Origin: Micromonospora sp. WMMD980
GTDB taxonomy: Bacteria > Actinomycetota > Actinomycetes > Mycobacteriales > Micromonosporaceae
Reading direction: 5' to 3'
Assembly: GCF_029626035.1 (NCBI RefSeq)
Contig: NZ_JARUBE010000003.1
Coordinates: forward strand, 3,348,001-3,412,000
DNA: 64,000 bases
Every line of letters starts with the position of its first letter. Position 1 is the first letter of the stretch. Shown here one piece after another: positions 33,249 through 41,417 of this stretch. The translations under genes and the position numbers were made by a program. The notes beneath the pieces are model-generated. The model made no database searches. It was not told the DNA's origin and was given only the letters and a program-made list of their open reading frames with translations.

Positions 33249-34478
33249 TAGTGCCGCATCAGGCAATGTTCGCCCTGTTGATGACCTCGCGTAGGCGTTC
33301 GTCGGCGGCGTTCTTGTTCCGCCAGATGATGTAGCGGCGGATCATGCTGCCCTGCTGCTTGTGGCTGGCGTGGTCGGTGCCGTCGAGGATGAAGTAGCGC
33401 AGGGCGGTGAACTGGGCCTCGATGCGGTTGAGCCAGGAACTGTTGGTCGGGGTGTAGGCGAACTCGACGTTGTTGGCCACGGCCCAGTCACCGACCCGGG
33501 TGTCCTTCTTCGTGCTCAGGTGCGGGGAGTAGTTGTCGAGCACGATCGCGATCCGGGTCTGCGGTGGGTGCAGGCTGCGCAGGTAGCGGCAGAACTCCAG
33601 GAACCGTGTCCGGGTCTTCGTCGGCTTGATGTGACCGTAGAGCTGGTCCTTGCGCAGGTCGTAGGCGGCGAACAGGTGCCTGATCCCGTGCGGGCGGGTG
33701 TAGGTCGCCCGCCGGCGGGGCCTGGGCTCGCGGTCAGGGTCCGTGTGTCGTCCACCGCGCTCGGCCCACTGCCGTCCAGGGTGGGGCTGGAGATTCAGGG
33801 GGCCGAACTCGTCCAGGCAGAACACGACCTGCGGCTCGTCGTCTTCCGGTATGACTTCGCCGTCGGCGATCGCGTAGAGGTGCTCGACCCGGGCCTTCTT
33901 GGCGGCGTAGTCCGGGTCGCGGGAGGTCTTCCAGGACTTCATCCGTTGAAATGACACGCCCTCCTCGCGGAGCAGGACCCGTAGGCCCTCGTGGCTGATG
34001 TCGTCGACCACCCCCTCAGCGACCAGGAAGTCCGCCAGCTTGGCCAGGCTCCAGGTCGAGAACGGTAAGCCATGCTCGGGCGGCTTGGACTTGGCGATCT
34101 TCTTGATCTCCCGGCGTTCGGGCAGGGTGAACGTTCTCGGCCAGCCGCCCTTGTACTTCGGGTAGAGCGAGTCGAAGCCGTCGGCGTTGAAATTGTGGAT
34201 CACATCCCGGACCCGATCCGCGCTGGTGAACGTCACCTCAGCGATCTTCCCCACCGACATGCCCTGCGCGGACAACAGCACCATCTGCGCTCGCCGCCAG
34301 GTCACCACCGAACCGGCGCCTCTACGGATGATCCGCCGCAGCCGCTGCCCCTCGTCGTCATCGATCTCGCGAACACGGACCCGTTCTGCCACCCGGACAG
34401 CCTGGCGACGCCGTACCGCCCGGGCCAGCACCCGCACGGCGTGTCCTCACGAGGCAAACGTTCCCTGACGCGGCACTA
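33249..34478 (-). mobile_element. IS630-family insertion sequence
   Basis: Imperfect inverted ends (TAGTGCCGCATCAGG at 33249, and at the right end the complement of TAGTGCCGCGTCAGG) are bounded by TA on both sides (33249-33250 and 34477-34478), the TA target duplication of this family. The right TA is shared with the IS5 element. One transposase gene is inside. Confidence 0.88.
33259..34437 (-). CDS. IS630-family transposase
   Basis: A 392-residue DDE transposase. The N-terminus carries a helix-turn-helix (RRAQMVLLSAQGMSVGKIAE) and a second winged unit (PFSTWSLAKLADFLVAEG). Acidic residues are in VVFCLDEFGPLNL, AIVLDNYSPH and SSWLNRIEAQFTAL (the final Glu, DDE type). The frame is complete, so the element may be active. 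Confidence 0.93.
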   Translation of the reverse strand: MRVLARAVRRRQAVRVAERVRVREIDDDEGQRLRRIIRRGAGSVVTWRRAQMVLLSAQGMSVGKIAEVTFTSADRVRDVIHNFNADGFDSLYPKYKGGWPRTFTLPERREIKKIAKSKPPEHGLPFSTWSLAKLADFLVAEGVVDDISHEGLRVLLREEGVSFQRMKSWKTSRDPDYAAKKARVEHLYAIADGEVIPEDDEPQVVFCLDEFGPLNLQPHPGRQWAERGGRHTDPDREPRPRRRATYTRPHGIRHLFAAYDLRKDQLYGHIKPTKTRTRFLEFCRYLRSLHPPQTRIAIVLDNYSPHLSTKKDTRVGDWAVANNVEFAYTPTNSSWLNRIEAQFTALRYFILDGTDHASHKQQGSMIRRYIIWRNKNAADERLREVINRANIA

Positions 34479-35366
34479 AGGGATGTCTCGTAACCCTGGC
34501 GTATGTCTGTTGAGGACGGTAGGGCAGGATGCCGGGGTGCAGGTGATCTCGGCAGCCCGCCCGGAGTGGATCTTTCCGTTCACCGGGCTGCAGCCCGACC
34601 AGTTTCGCAAGCTGGTCCGGCTGGTCGCCGAACGTGGCGGTGACGGCATCGCTGACGGCCGGCCGGGCCGGCAGTGGGCTCTTGACCTCGCTGATCGGGT
34701 GCTGCTGGTGGCCGCGTACTGGCGCACGAATTTGACGATGCGGCAGATCGGCCCGTTGTTCGGGGTGTCGCACTCCGCGGCGCACCGGGTCATCGACACC
34801 CTCGCCCCGCTGCTGGCGCTGGCGCCGGTCCGCAAGCGGCCGGTGGAGCAGATCGCGATCGTCGACGGCACGCTGGTCCCGACCCGTGATCACCGGCTGG
34901 CGGCCCGGAGCAAGAACTACCGGTACTCGACGAACCTGCAGGTCGCCATCGACGCCAGCACCCGCCTGGTCATCGCCGTGGGTGAACCGCAGCCAGGCAA
35001 CCGCAACGACACCATCGTCTACCGCACCTCGGGCATAGCCGAGAAGCTGGACGGGCGGCCGGTGATGGCCGACGGCGGCTACCGGGGCAACCCGGAGGTG
35101 ATCATGCCGTACCGCAAGCCGTCCGACGGCAGCACGCTGCCGGACTGGAAGGAAGCCCTCAACGTCGAACACCGGACCGTCCGAGCAGGGGTCGAACACG
35201 CCCTGGCCAGGATGAAGTGCTTCAAGATCCTGCGCGACTACCGCCGTGCCGCCCACACATTGGCCGACGCCGCTTCCGGCATCGCCAACCTCCACAACAT
35301 CATCCTCACCGGCTGACCAGGGGGCCGGCCCCCGGCAACGCCTTCACCCAGTTACGAGACGTCCCT
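34479..35366 (+). mobile_element. IS5-family insertion sequence
   Basis: An 888-bp element with near-perfect ends (AGGGATGTCTCGTAAC at the left, the complement of AGGGACGTCTCGTAAC at the right). TA flanks both ends (34477-34478 and 35367-35368). It abuts the IS630 element directly. The right end touches the stop codon of the PHP-ATPase gene. Confidence 0.88.
34483..35316 (+). CDS. IS5-family transposase
   Basis: A transposase of up to 277 residues. Region: FTGLQPDQFRKLVRLVAERG, ADRVLLVAAYWRTNLTMRQIGPLFGVSHSAAHRVID (helix-turn-helix), then the DDE domain with IAIVDGTLVP, PVMADGGYRGNPEV and the C-terminal VEHALARMKCFKIL carrying the Glu. The first ATG lies within the terminal repeat; a GTG at 34537 is an alternative start. 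The gene is complete. It reads toward the end of the PHP-ATPase gene on the other strand. Confidence 0.92.
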   Translation: MSRNPGVCLLRTVGQDAGVQVISAARPEWIFPFTGLQPDQFRKLVRLVAERGGDGIADGRPGRQWALDLADRVLLVAAYWRTNLTMRQIGPLFGVSHSAAHRVIDTLAPLLALAPVRKRPVEQIAIVDGTLVPTRDHRLAARSKNYRYSTNLQVAIDASTRLVIAVGEPQPGNRNDTIVYRTSGIAEKLDGRPVMADGGYRGNPEVIMPYRKPSDGSTLPDWKEALNVEHRTVRAGVEHALARMKCFKILRDYRRAAHTLADAASGIANLHNIILTG

Positions 35367-38029
35367 TAGTTCATCGACGAACCGAGCTTGACGGTTCGGC
35401 GTTTGAAGGGCACCGGACCGCCTTCCAGGTGGTAGAGCGTCAGGACGTTGAGGTCGTGGCGTTCGAGGGAGCCGGTAGCTTCGACGACGCCGTTGTTCGC
35501 GTCCGAGGTGAGAGTAATGATCATTTCGGCATCGGCGGAGACGACTAGGCCAGGGCTGCGGGTGGCGAAGATGTACTGCCGGCCACCGCGCAAGTCGCGC
35601 AGTTTCGCGACAAGGTATTCCTCGATCCACGGGGCGTGGAGCGCGTCCTCGGGCTGGTCGATGATCAGAGGGTCGTTGCCGTCGGCGAGGGCGATGATGA
35701 GGATGGCGGTGCACTTCTGGCCGTGCGCGAGCCGCTCGATCGGCACATAGCCGTCGTTGGCCTGCTTGCGGAACTCGACGGACAGGCCGTCGTGCAGGTC
35801 AAGGGTCTGCATCCGCAGGAAGTCCTCGATGGCGCCCTTCTCCCGCACATGCTCGAAGAGGGTCTCGACGTGCTTGCGTTCGGCACCGGTGGCGGTACAC
35901 ACGCCGTCGACGTCGTCGACGAGGAACGAGCGGACCAGTTTTACCGGCAGGGTCTTCTCGCAGATCAGCTTAAGGACCGGGGCGCGCAGCCGGGATCCCT
36001 TGGCGATGGCGGTCAGGTCGGTCAGATAGTCCGAGTCGTCGTTCTCGGAGAGCATCTTGATCCGGACGATGCCGCCCATGAGCTTGTTGAGCGCCTTGAT
36101 CCGTTCTTCGCGCCGCCGACGGCGTGCTTTGCGCGCTTCGAGCAGCTCGGTGATCAGCTCTTCCCGATAGGTCGTGGCGGCGACCAAGTTCGGCAGGAAC
36201 TCGTCGTTGAGCTGGGTCCGCTGGGCGTCGAGCTTCGCCTTCTCCGTCTGAAGTTCCACCAGCCGGGTGCGGAGCGCGGCGAGGCCCCTGTTGTCGATGT
36301 CGATGCGACTGACCGCCTCGGCGAGTTCCTGGTCGAACTTCCGGTACCGCTCGACCCACTCCTGCCGGACGGCGACAAGCTCCTTGTTCACCACCAACAG
36401 GACATGGGCTACCTGCGCGTTGGCCGCCTCGATCGCCTCCCGCAGCTGCTTGTACGCCGCCTGCACTCGTTGGTAAAGATCTTGATTGTCGGCGACCGCG
36501 GCCGAGCCCCGGAACTTGTTCCCGCCTTCGGTACGGGCGGTGATCTTCAGTTCGGGAATGCCGACGACCGGCTCAAAGAGGGCTTTCTCGGCACTCCACC
36601 TTGCCTGCATCTTGATGGTCTCGCCGTCGAACAGGCCGGACAGTTCCTCCAGCCGCTTCTCGACGTCTGGGAGGGTCTCCAACCTGGCGCGAACCTGTCC
36701 GATCTTGGACTCGAGCGAGCCGACAAGTCGGCCGTTGTCGATGAGTCGGCCGACCGCGTCCGATTCGCGGATCTCGAACTCGTTCAGGTCGAGCGCGGCG
36801 TCGATGAGCGCCATCCGGCCGACCGGCGTTCGGGCGTACTCGATCACCTCGCTCTGCGAGAACCCGGTGATCGCGATCCGGCCGGCCAGGCCGGTCAGCT
36901 GCTCGGTGTCGCCGATGAACTCCGGCTGGGTGGAGCCGTCCTCGAAGTACGCCCGGCGCACGCGGCACCGCGCGTGGCCACGGGTGAGGACGACCTCGAC
37001 AGTTGAGCCGGAGGTGAGGGCGTACTTGAGCCGGGAGTCGACCTCCTTGCGGACCTGGGGGAAGTCGCCGGCGTCGGTCTGTTGGTCGAGGGCGAACCGG
37101 ACCAGCTCGATCAGCAGCGACTTGCCGGCGCCGGTCCCGCCGAGCAGGCAGTTGAGGTCGCACGAGAACTGGAACTGCTGCCCGTCGAGGAACCCGCCGG
37201 TCACGGTCACCGACTCGATCACCGTGTGCTCTGGCGCTCCGGGCTCGTCCAGGCGGACACGCAACTCCGGATCCGCCAGTGCGTGCCGGAGGCCGCGCAG
37301 GTCGGGCCGCGACGCCTTGATCCAGGTCCGGCGATGACCGATGCCGCGCAGGACGTGCCAGCTCACGCCGGGTGCGGTGGTGTCGGAGCTGCGGACGAGC
37401 GCGAGCTCGCGCCGGCCGGCGAGCCGGGCCTTGATCCGCTCAGCCTCGGTGACGTCGACGATCTCCACCGCGCTGATGGCGTCGTCGAGCAGCGTCTGGT
37501 TGATCCGGTCGGCGACGGCGAGGCGGAGCAGGCCCTTCTCTCGGTCGGCGTGCGCCGGGAGCGCCAGGCCGTCTCGGGCGGCAATGATCTTTGCGGTGTC
37601 GGCGAAGCCCTTGTCCAGGGCCTTGTGCAGGTCACCGTGGTCGGCGCGGACAACGCCGAGTTCGACGAGTACGTCCTCGAGATGCTGTGCCGGGGTGCCC
37701 TCCTCCCAGATAGCGAGAAGATGCCCTTCGGCCGTGCTGAGTTCCAGACCGGGCAGCACCACGAGCGTCGTGTCGCGGGCGGCCTCGGCCATCCGGTCGC
37801 ACCAGCCGGCCGTGTTGTGGTCGGTGACGGCGATCGCGTGGAGTCCGGCGGCGATCGCCGCGTTGACGATCTGCCGGGGCTCGGTGGCGCCGTAGGTGTG
37901 TACGTCGACGTCGCGCGAGGCTGGGGTGTGGACGTGGAGGTCGACAGCCCAGAACCGTGCGGGTCCGTGCTTCGCGCTCACTGGCGATGCTGCCTGGCTG
38001 CTTTCCGTTGGTGCCGTTGCTGACGTCAA
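35366..38029 (-). CDS. PHP-domain SMC/ABC-type ATPase (TrlF-like), candidate defence effector
   Basis: An 887-residue protein. Residues about 27-110 are a PHP metallohydrolase domain: DLHVHTPASRD, AVTDHNTAG, PGLELSTAEGH. Residues from about 270 form an SMC/RecF-like ATPase: Walker A GGTGAGKS (297-304), a long helical stretch (about 420-640) likely to be a coiled coil, a signature-like AHGQKCTAIL and Walker B LIIDQPED (788-795). The PHP domain probably cuts a phosphoester, with the ATPase sensing DNA or RNA. Start TTG at 38029 with GGAG upstream; a GTG at 37981 is an alternative. Two IS elements sit in the stop codon. It follows the GIY-YIG gene on the same strand after 226 bases. Confidence 0.88.
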   Translation of the reverse strand: MTSATAPTESSQAASPVSAKHGPARFWAVDLHVHTPASRDVDVHTYGATEPRQIVNAAIAAGLHAIAVTDHNTAGWCDRMAEAARDTTLVVLPGLELSTAEGHLLAIWEEGTPAQHLEDVLVELGVVRADHGDLHKALDKGFADTAKIIAARDGLALPAHADREKGLLRLAVADRINQTLLDDAISAVEIVDVTEAERIKARLAGRRELALVRSSDTTAPGVSWHVLRGIGHRRTWIKASRPDLRGLRHALADPELRVRLDEPGAPEHTVIESVTVTGGFLDGQQFQFSCDLNCLLGGTGAGKSLLIELVRFALDQQTDAGDFPQVRKEVDSRLKYALTSGSTVEVVLTRGHARCRVRRAYFEDGSTQPEFIGDTEQLTGLAGRIAITGFSQSEVIEYARTPVGRMALIDAALDLNEFEIRESDAVGRLIDNGRLVGSLESKIGQVRARLETLPDVEKRLEELSGLFDGETIKMQARWSAEKALFEPVVGIPELKITARTEGGNKFRGSAAVADNQDLYQRVQAAYKQLREAIEAANAQVAHVLLVVNKELVAVRQEWVERYRKFDQELAEAVSRIDIDNRGLAALRTRLVELQTEKAKLDAQRTQLNDEFLPNLVAATTYREELITELLEARKARRRRREERIKALNKLMGGIVRIKMLSENDDSDYLTDLTAIAKGSRLRAPVLKLICEKTLPVKLVRSFLVDDVDGVCTATGAERKHVETLFEHVREKGAIEDFLRMQTLDLHDGLSVEFRKQANDGYVPIERLAHGQKCTAILIIALADGNDPLIIDQPEDALHAPWIEEYLVAKLRDLRGGRQYIFATRSPGLVVSADAEMIITLTSDANNGVVEATGSLERHDLNVLTLYHLEGGPVPFKRRTVKLGSSMN

Positions 38030-38210
38030 AGCACTCGCTCCGTGATCGTTTGCCGCCGTCTGAGCGTCCGGCTCGACACCCTAACGCTCAGTGAGCCGAA
38101 GAAGCGGGGTGACACTCGCCCATACGTACGAACAGGCGCCAACCAGATGAAGGCTCACCGGACCATTAGCTCGACCATCCGTCCGATCCGCCGAGGCGTT
38201 CCGGCTTAGC

Positions 38211-38246
38211 GGGGTGGTCGGCGTCAAGGCCGAAGCCAACCACCCC
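38211..38246. terminator. Hairpin between the GIY-YIG gene and the PHP-ATPase gene
   Basis: GGGGTGGTCGGC (38211-38222) pairs with GCCAACCACCCC (38235-38246) at 11 of 12 positions, just after the GIY-YIG stop on the minus strand. It may end or attenuate transcription before the PHP-ATPase gene. The remaining gap to 38029 holds no gene I can support. Confidence 0.45.
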
Positions 38247-38255
38247 GACGTACCG

Positions 38256-38681
38256 TTACCGAGGCGTGCTGAAGCCCGCAGCCCTTCTGGCCCTGATGGT
38301 CGGCAGCCGCATCGTGTCCAACGGCTGCAGCACCGCGCCGACGCGTCCTTCGACTCGACGCACGAGAGTCACCTCGGTGTCCGGGATCAGCGGCACCACC
38401 ATCAGGCGGGTCCAGCGTGTGGCCCGACCGGCTCGTACATGCTCCTGGATACGGTCGTCCACGCTGGCCAGCCCCGACCGGACCGCGCTCCCCACATAGC
38501 GAACGGCGTTGTTCGAGTCGGCGGCGATGTACACGGCCGTCACGAACTCCGACCACAGCTTCTCCTCGACGATCTGTAGCAGCGTCGCAGCCGCCGGTAT
38601 TCGTCGCAAGAGGCTCGCGCCGGCAAGGTCGCAGGCGGTGTCATACGCCTCCGGGCTCAGCGCCCGCCCTCGGCGGGTCAC
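38256..38681 (-). CDS. GIY-YIG-like nuclease
   Basis: A 141-residue protein. VTAVYIAADSNNAVRYVGSA gives the two short motifs (VY and YVG, 10 residues apart) of the GIY-YIG fold. RIQEHVRAGR carries the conserved Arg and His, and VRRVEGRVGAVLQP the catalytic Glu. The motifs are divergent, so the assignment is by pattern only. The N-terminal 55 residues are helical and unassigned. The GTG start at 38681 overlaps the stop of the upstream gene by 4 bases (GTGA), showing translational coupling. A single-domain nuclease in this place fits a DNA-cutting component of a defence system. Confidence 0.65.
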   Translation of the reverse strand: MTRRGRALSPEAYDTACDLAGASLLRRIPAAATLLQIVEEKLWSEFVTAVYIAADSNNAVRYVGSAVRSGLASVDDRIQEHVRAGRATRWTRLMVVPLIPDTEVTLVRRVEGRVGAVLQPLDTMRLPTIRARRAAGFSTPR

Positions 38682-40552
38682 TCTTCGTCCCCGCTGTCGT
38701 CGAGATCGGCACGCATCCGGTCGGCTCGGCGACGTGCGGCCCGCCATTCCGAGACGAGATCGGAGACCGCGGCGAACATGCGCTTCATCTCGGGATCGTC
38801 GTAGCCCTTGGTGTCGACCAGCGCGACGCCCTCGCCGTCAACAACCTCGTTCAGGTCGATCGCCGCGGAGTGCAGCTCGTCGAGGCGGTCGCGGAACTCC
38901 CTGATCGCGGCGGCGAACAGGTCCTCGGGACTCTCGTGCGTGACACTCTGCTCGTCGGAGATCTGCGCGAGCTCTCGCAGTCGGCTGGCCGTCAGCTTCT
39001 CGGCCCGCAGATAGCGCCTGTTCTTAGGCATCGTCCCGTCGGGCAACTCCTGCGGATCGCGACCCGCCCGGCCGTCGAGCACGACCTGGCACAGCTGGCG
39101 GAGACCGCCCTCAGACCTCGTCATCTGCCGGAGGATCTGCTGGGGCTCGGTGTTGCTCCCGCGCCCGCCGAACTCGGAGCGGGTCAGCAGCTGGGCCTTC
39201 GCCGCGACCAGGTGGTAGCTGGCGAGCGTGGCGAGCTCCGCGGTGGCCCGGCCGACGCCGTCCACATCGTCGAGTTCGTCCTCTGCTTCGGCCAGGAGGT
39301 CGAGCGGCTCCGAACGGGACAGCGCGACGCTACGAAGGGCCGACCAGCGCCACGCCCGTTCCAGCGCCGAGCGCAGCGCCGTGAGCCGCTTGTCCGCCGG
39401 GAAGCCGCGCAAGGCGACCTCGGCCGCGAGCTGCGTGCGGTCGTCGACCTTCGGCCGCGCGCCCGTGAGGTCGATGATCGCCTCGTTGACCGCCCGGGCC
39501 TGCCGCGTGTTCGCCTGGGGGTTGAGCGCACCACAGGCCAGGACCGCGAGTTCGTCGTCGAGGAGGTCGTGGTCGCGGTCGGTTCCGTCGAGGATGTCGC
39601 GGATCTCCTCGGCGGTCATCTCCCCGACGGCCGGCAGCTGGTCGCGGTGGTAGAGCTTGTCGACCGCGGCGTTGGCCTTGGCGTTGAGCGTGGTCGCGGT
39701 GGTGAAGTTCATCGGCGGCGCCATGTGCAGGTGCGCGACGAACCGCCGACGGGCCCGGTCGTACTCGTGTGAGGCGTTGAAGTCGATGATGACCCGGGCG
39801 TTGGGCATGATCGAGCAGCGGACCTTGCGGGCCTGGTCCTCGGTGACGTCGTCGCTCTCGGCCCACTCGGCCAGGTTGCGGTGCAGGGTGAGCGCACGAC
39901 GGCTTCCGGGCCGCAGGTTCCAGACCGCGTCCTTGAACGTGATCCCAAGCCCTTGCTGAGCAGCGACGGTGCGGCCGAAGCCGTCGGTGGACTCCAAGAC
40001 GGTCATCGACCCGAGGTCGGTGGTCAGCCGCAAGAAGCTCAGCCACCCCGGCGTCTCGATGCCACGGTCCTGGATGGAGGCGACGTGCGGGTTGTGCTCG
40101 GCCATGTCGGCGATCCTCGGCGACATCTGGTCGATCACGTCCTCGGCCGAGTCCATCTCGAAGGTCAGCAAGGGCTGCCCCTCGAGCGCCCCGAATCTAG
40201 GCATGTTGATCGCGCCGCGGGCGTGCTCGCCCTCGAACCGGATGTTGTCCGGCGACAGCACGATCCGCCACGCGAGGACGTCCAACTCGACGTACGTGAA
40301 CTCATCCGTGCCGAACCGCTGGACCTTCGGCGCCCGCAGTGCCCGCCGGAGTTCCTGCTGGTCGGCGGCGGCATAAGCCAGCGTCTCGGCGAGCTCCTCG
40401 CTCAGCCCGGCGGCTACACCGGCCGCGACGCTCTTGGCGATCACCGCCGTCGACGCGGGCGGGCGCAGCCGCGCACCGATCAACCGGTGATCAACGATGT
40501 CCGATGCGTCTGCGGGGTCCGGCTCGACGGTGGACGCGAACACGGGCGCCAT
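38678..40552 (-). CDS. Large protein with a weak ParB/DGQHR-like motif, first gene of the candidate defence set
   Basis: A 624-residue soluble protein that I do not recognise with certainty. The motif VLESTDGFGRTVAAQQGLG, with the earlier MSPRIADMAEHNPHVASIQDRG and following IIDFNASHEYDRARRRFVAH, resembles the DGQHR or ParB-like fold used in DNA-modification and partition proteins. The C-terminal 200 residues are mostly helical and end in an acidic tail (DDSGDEE). I place the start at the ATG at 40552 because GGAGGA lies 7 bases upstream. It leads a same-strand set with the GIY-YIG-like and PHP-ATPase genes, next to the island border. Confidence 0.6.
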   Translation of the reverse strand: MAPVFASTVEPDPADASDIVDHRLIGARLRPPASTAVIAKSVAAGVAAGLSEELAETLAYAAADQQELRRALRAPKVQRFGTDEFTYVELDVLAWRIVLSPDNIRFEGEHARGAINMPRFGALEGQPLLTFEMDSAEDVIDQMSPRIADMAEHNPHVASIQDRGIETPGWLSFLRLTTDLGSMTVLESTDGFGRTVAAQQGLGITFKDAVWNLRPGSRRALTLHRNLAEWAESDDVTEDQARKVRCSIMPNARVIIDFNASHEYDRARRRFVAHLHMAPPMNFTTATTLNAKANAAVDKLYHRDQLPAVGEMTAEEIRDILDGTDRDHDLLDDELAVLACGALNPQANTRQARAVNEAIIDLTGARPKVDDRTQLAAEVALRGFPADKRLTALRSALERAWRWSALRSVALSRSEPLDLLAEAEDELDDVDGVGRATAELATLASYHLVAAKAQLLTRSEFGGRGSNTEPQQILRQMTRSEGGLRQLCQVVLDGRAGRDPQELPDGTMPKNRRYLRAEKLTASRLRELAQISDEQSVTHESPEDLFAAAIREFRDRLDELHSAAIDLNEVVDGEGVALVDTKGYDDPEMKRMFAAVSDLVSEWRAARRRADRMRADLDDSGDEE

Positions 40553-41240
40553 GGAAGTCCTCCTCGGCTCTGACCTGTTCACCACGATGGTCAACAGAAG
40601 GGCGAGGACCCAGCCCGACGCGGCACCGTCTCCCCACCTGTCCCTCTCGGCCAGGTGGCCGTCCAGGGTGTGTGGCGCGCCGCCGACTCACCGCTCCTTC
40701 AGGGCACCCGCCGAGCAGTGACGGGTGGAGCCTTGGCTCGGTCGGGACCTCGAAGGAGATCAGGCGACCGAACTGGAGACAACGATCCAGCGACGAAACA
40801 ACTAGCGACGGCAGGCTAGCAGAACCGCTCGTGCGCCGCCATCGATAAAGTTCTCGGTGGCGAATCACTCCGCCTGCTCCTGTCCACCGACGATCCGGCG
40901 GCAACATCATCGCCGCCATGTCGGGCCTCCCGCTCAACCAGCGGCGGCGACCCGCCACCCGGATTTGGCCGCTGCGCCCGGATCTACGTACGAGCTTCCT
41001 CGACGGCTACGGCAAGCTCACAGCCACAGCCCAGGCTGCAATACGCCATCGTGTCCACATCGACGTCTTGGCGACGCTGCCGCTCCAGCACGACTTGCGC
41101 ACCGGCCTGGTCCCGGGGCCCCGGCACGTCGGTCCTGCAATGGGTGACATGAGCCGGGCGGTCGCCATGCCGGCTTGGCGTCGGTACGCCAGGGAGCTGC
41201 CTGCTCCCAATCTGCTCCCAATTTAAGGGGCAACAGCGGA
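40553..41240. other. Gap between the candidate defence set and the tRNA
   Basis: About 690 bases with no gene I can support. It must contain the promoter of the 624-residue protein gene. Short frames are present but show no family match or ribosome binding site. The right part holds the tandem repeat at 41201-41222 where an integrase gene would usually end, which suggests the integrase has been deleted. Confidence 0.5.
41201..41222. repeat. Tandem 11-bp repeats near the right island border
   Basis: CTGCTCCCAAT occurs twice without a gap, 70 bases before the tRNA 3' end. Such repeats are common at the attachment site of actinomycete tyrosine-integrase elements. Confidence 0.5.
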
Positions 41241-41275
41241 GAAGCCCGTTACCGGTGTTTCCGGTTACGGGCTTC
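41241..41275 (-). terminator. Hairpin downstream of tRNA-Val
   Basis: GAAGCCCGTTACCGG (41241-41255) pairs with CCGGTTACGGGCTTC (41261-41275) with one mismatch and a 5-base loop. It would end transcription of the tRNA. A decayed version lies next to the partial tRNA at about 27040-27090. Confidence 0.7.
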
Positions 41276-41292
41276 CTACCTGCCTATATTCA

Positions 41293-41367
41293 TGGTGGGC
41301 GATACTGGGATCGAACCAGTGACCTCTTCGGTGTGAACGAAGCGCTCTCCCGCTGAGCTAATCGCCC
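41293..41367 (-). tRNA. tRNA-Val (anticodon CAC)
   Basis: Acceptor GGGCGAT pairs with ATCGCCC, followed by A and an encoded CCA. The anticodon arm CTTCG-TTCACAC-CGAAG gives anticodon CAC. The T arm CTGG-TTCGATC-CCAG is perfect. It is 75 bases long and intact. It is the integration target of the island to its left. Confidence 0.95.
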
Positions 41368-41417
41368 TCAGCGCGCATGACTCTACCCGATCGCCGGCCC
41401 GGACCAAAAACCGGGTC

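Larger units (their letters stand above)
27105..41367. mobile_element. Remnant tRNA-Val-integrated genomic island, about 14.3 kb
   Basis: The region lies between a partial tRNA-Val copy and the intact gene, on the 3' side of the tRNA as expected for integrase-mediated insertion. It contains XRE-type regulators, three IS elements and the three-gene candidate defence locus. Short tandem repeats near both ends (27235-27258 and 41201-41222) look like integrase arm sites. No integrase, excisionase or transfer gene is visible, so the element is probably fixed. Confidence 0.7.

Noticed and set aside
38678..40552. AIPR (abortive-infection) protein
   Set aside because: The position fits a defence gene, but I could not find the AIPR sequence pattern. 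The DGFGRT segment is closer to DGQHR/ParB-like proteins, so I kept a neutral name.
40918..41226. Open frame of about 100 codons next to the tRNA as an integrase remnant
   Set aside because: No integrase motif (Arg, His-x-x-Arg, Tyr) can be seen, and the frame has no ribosome binding site.
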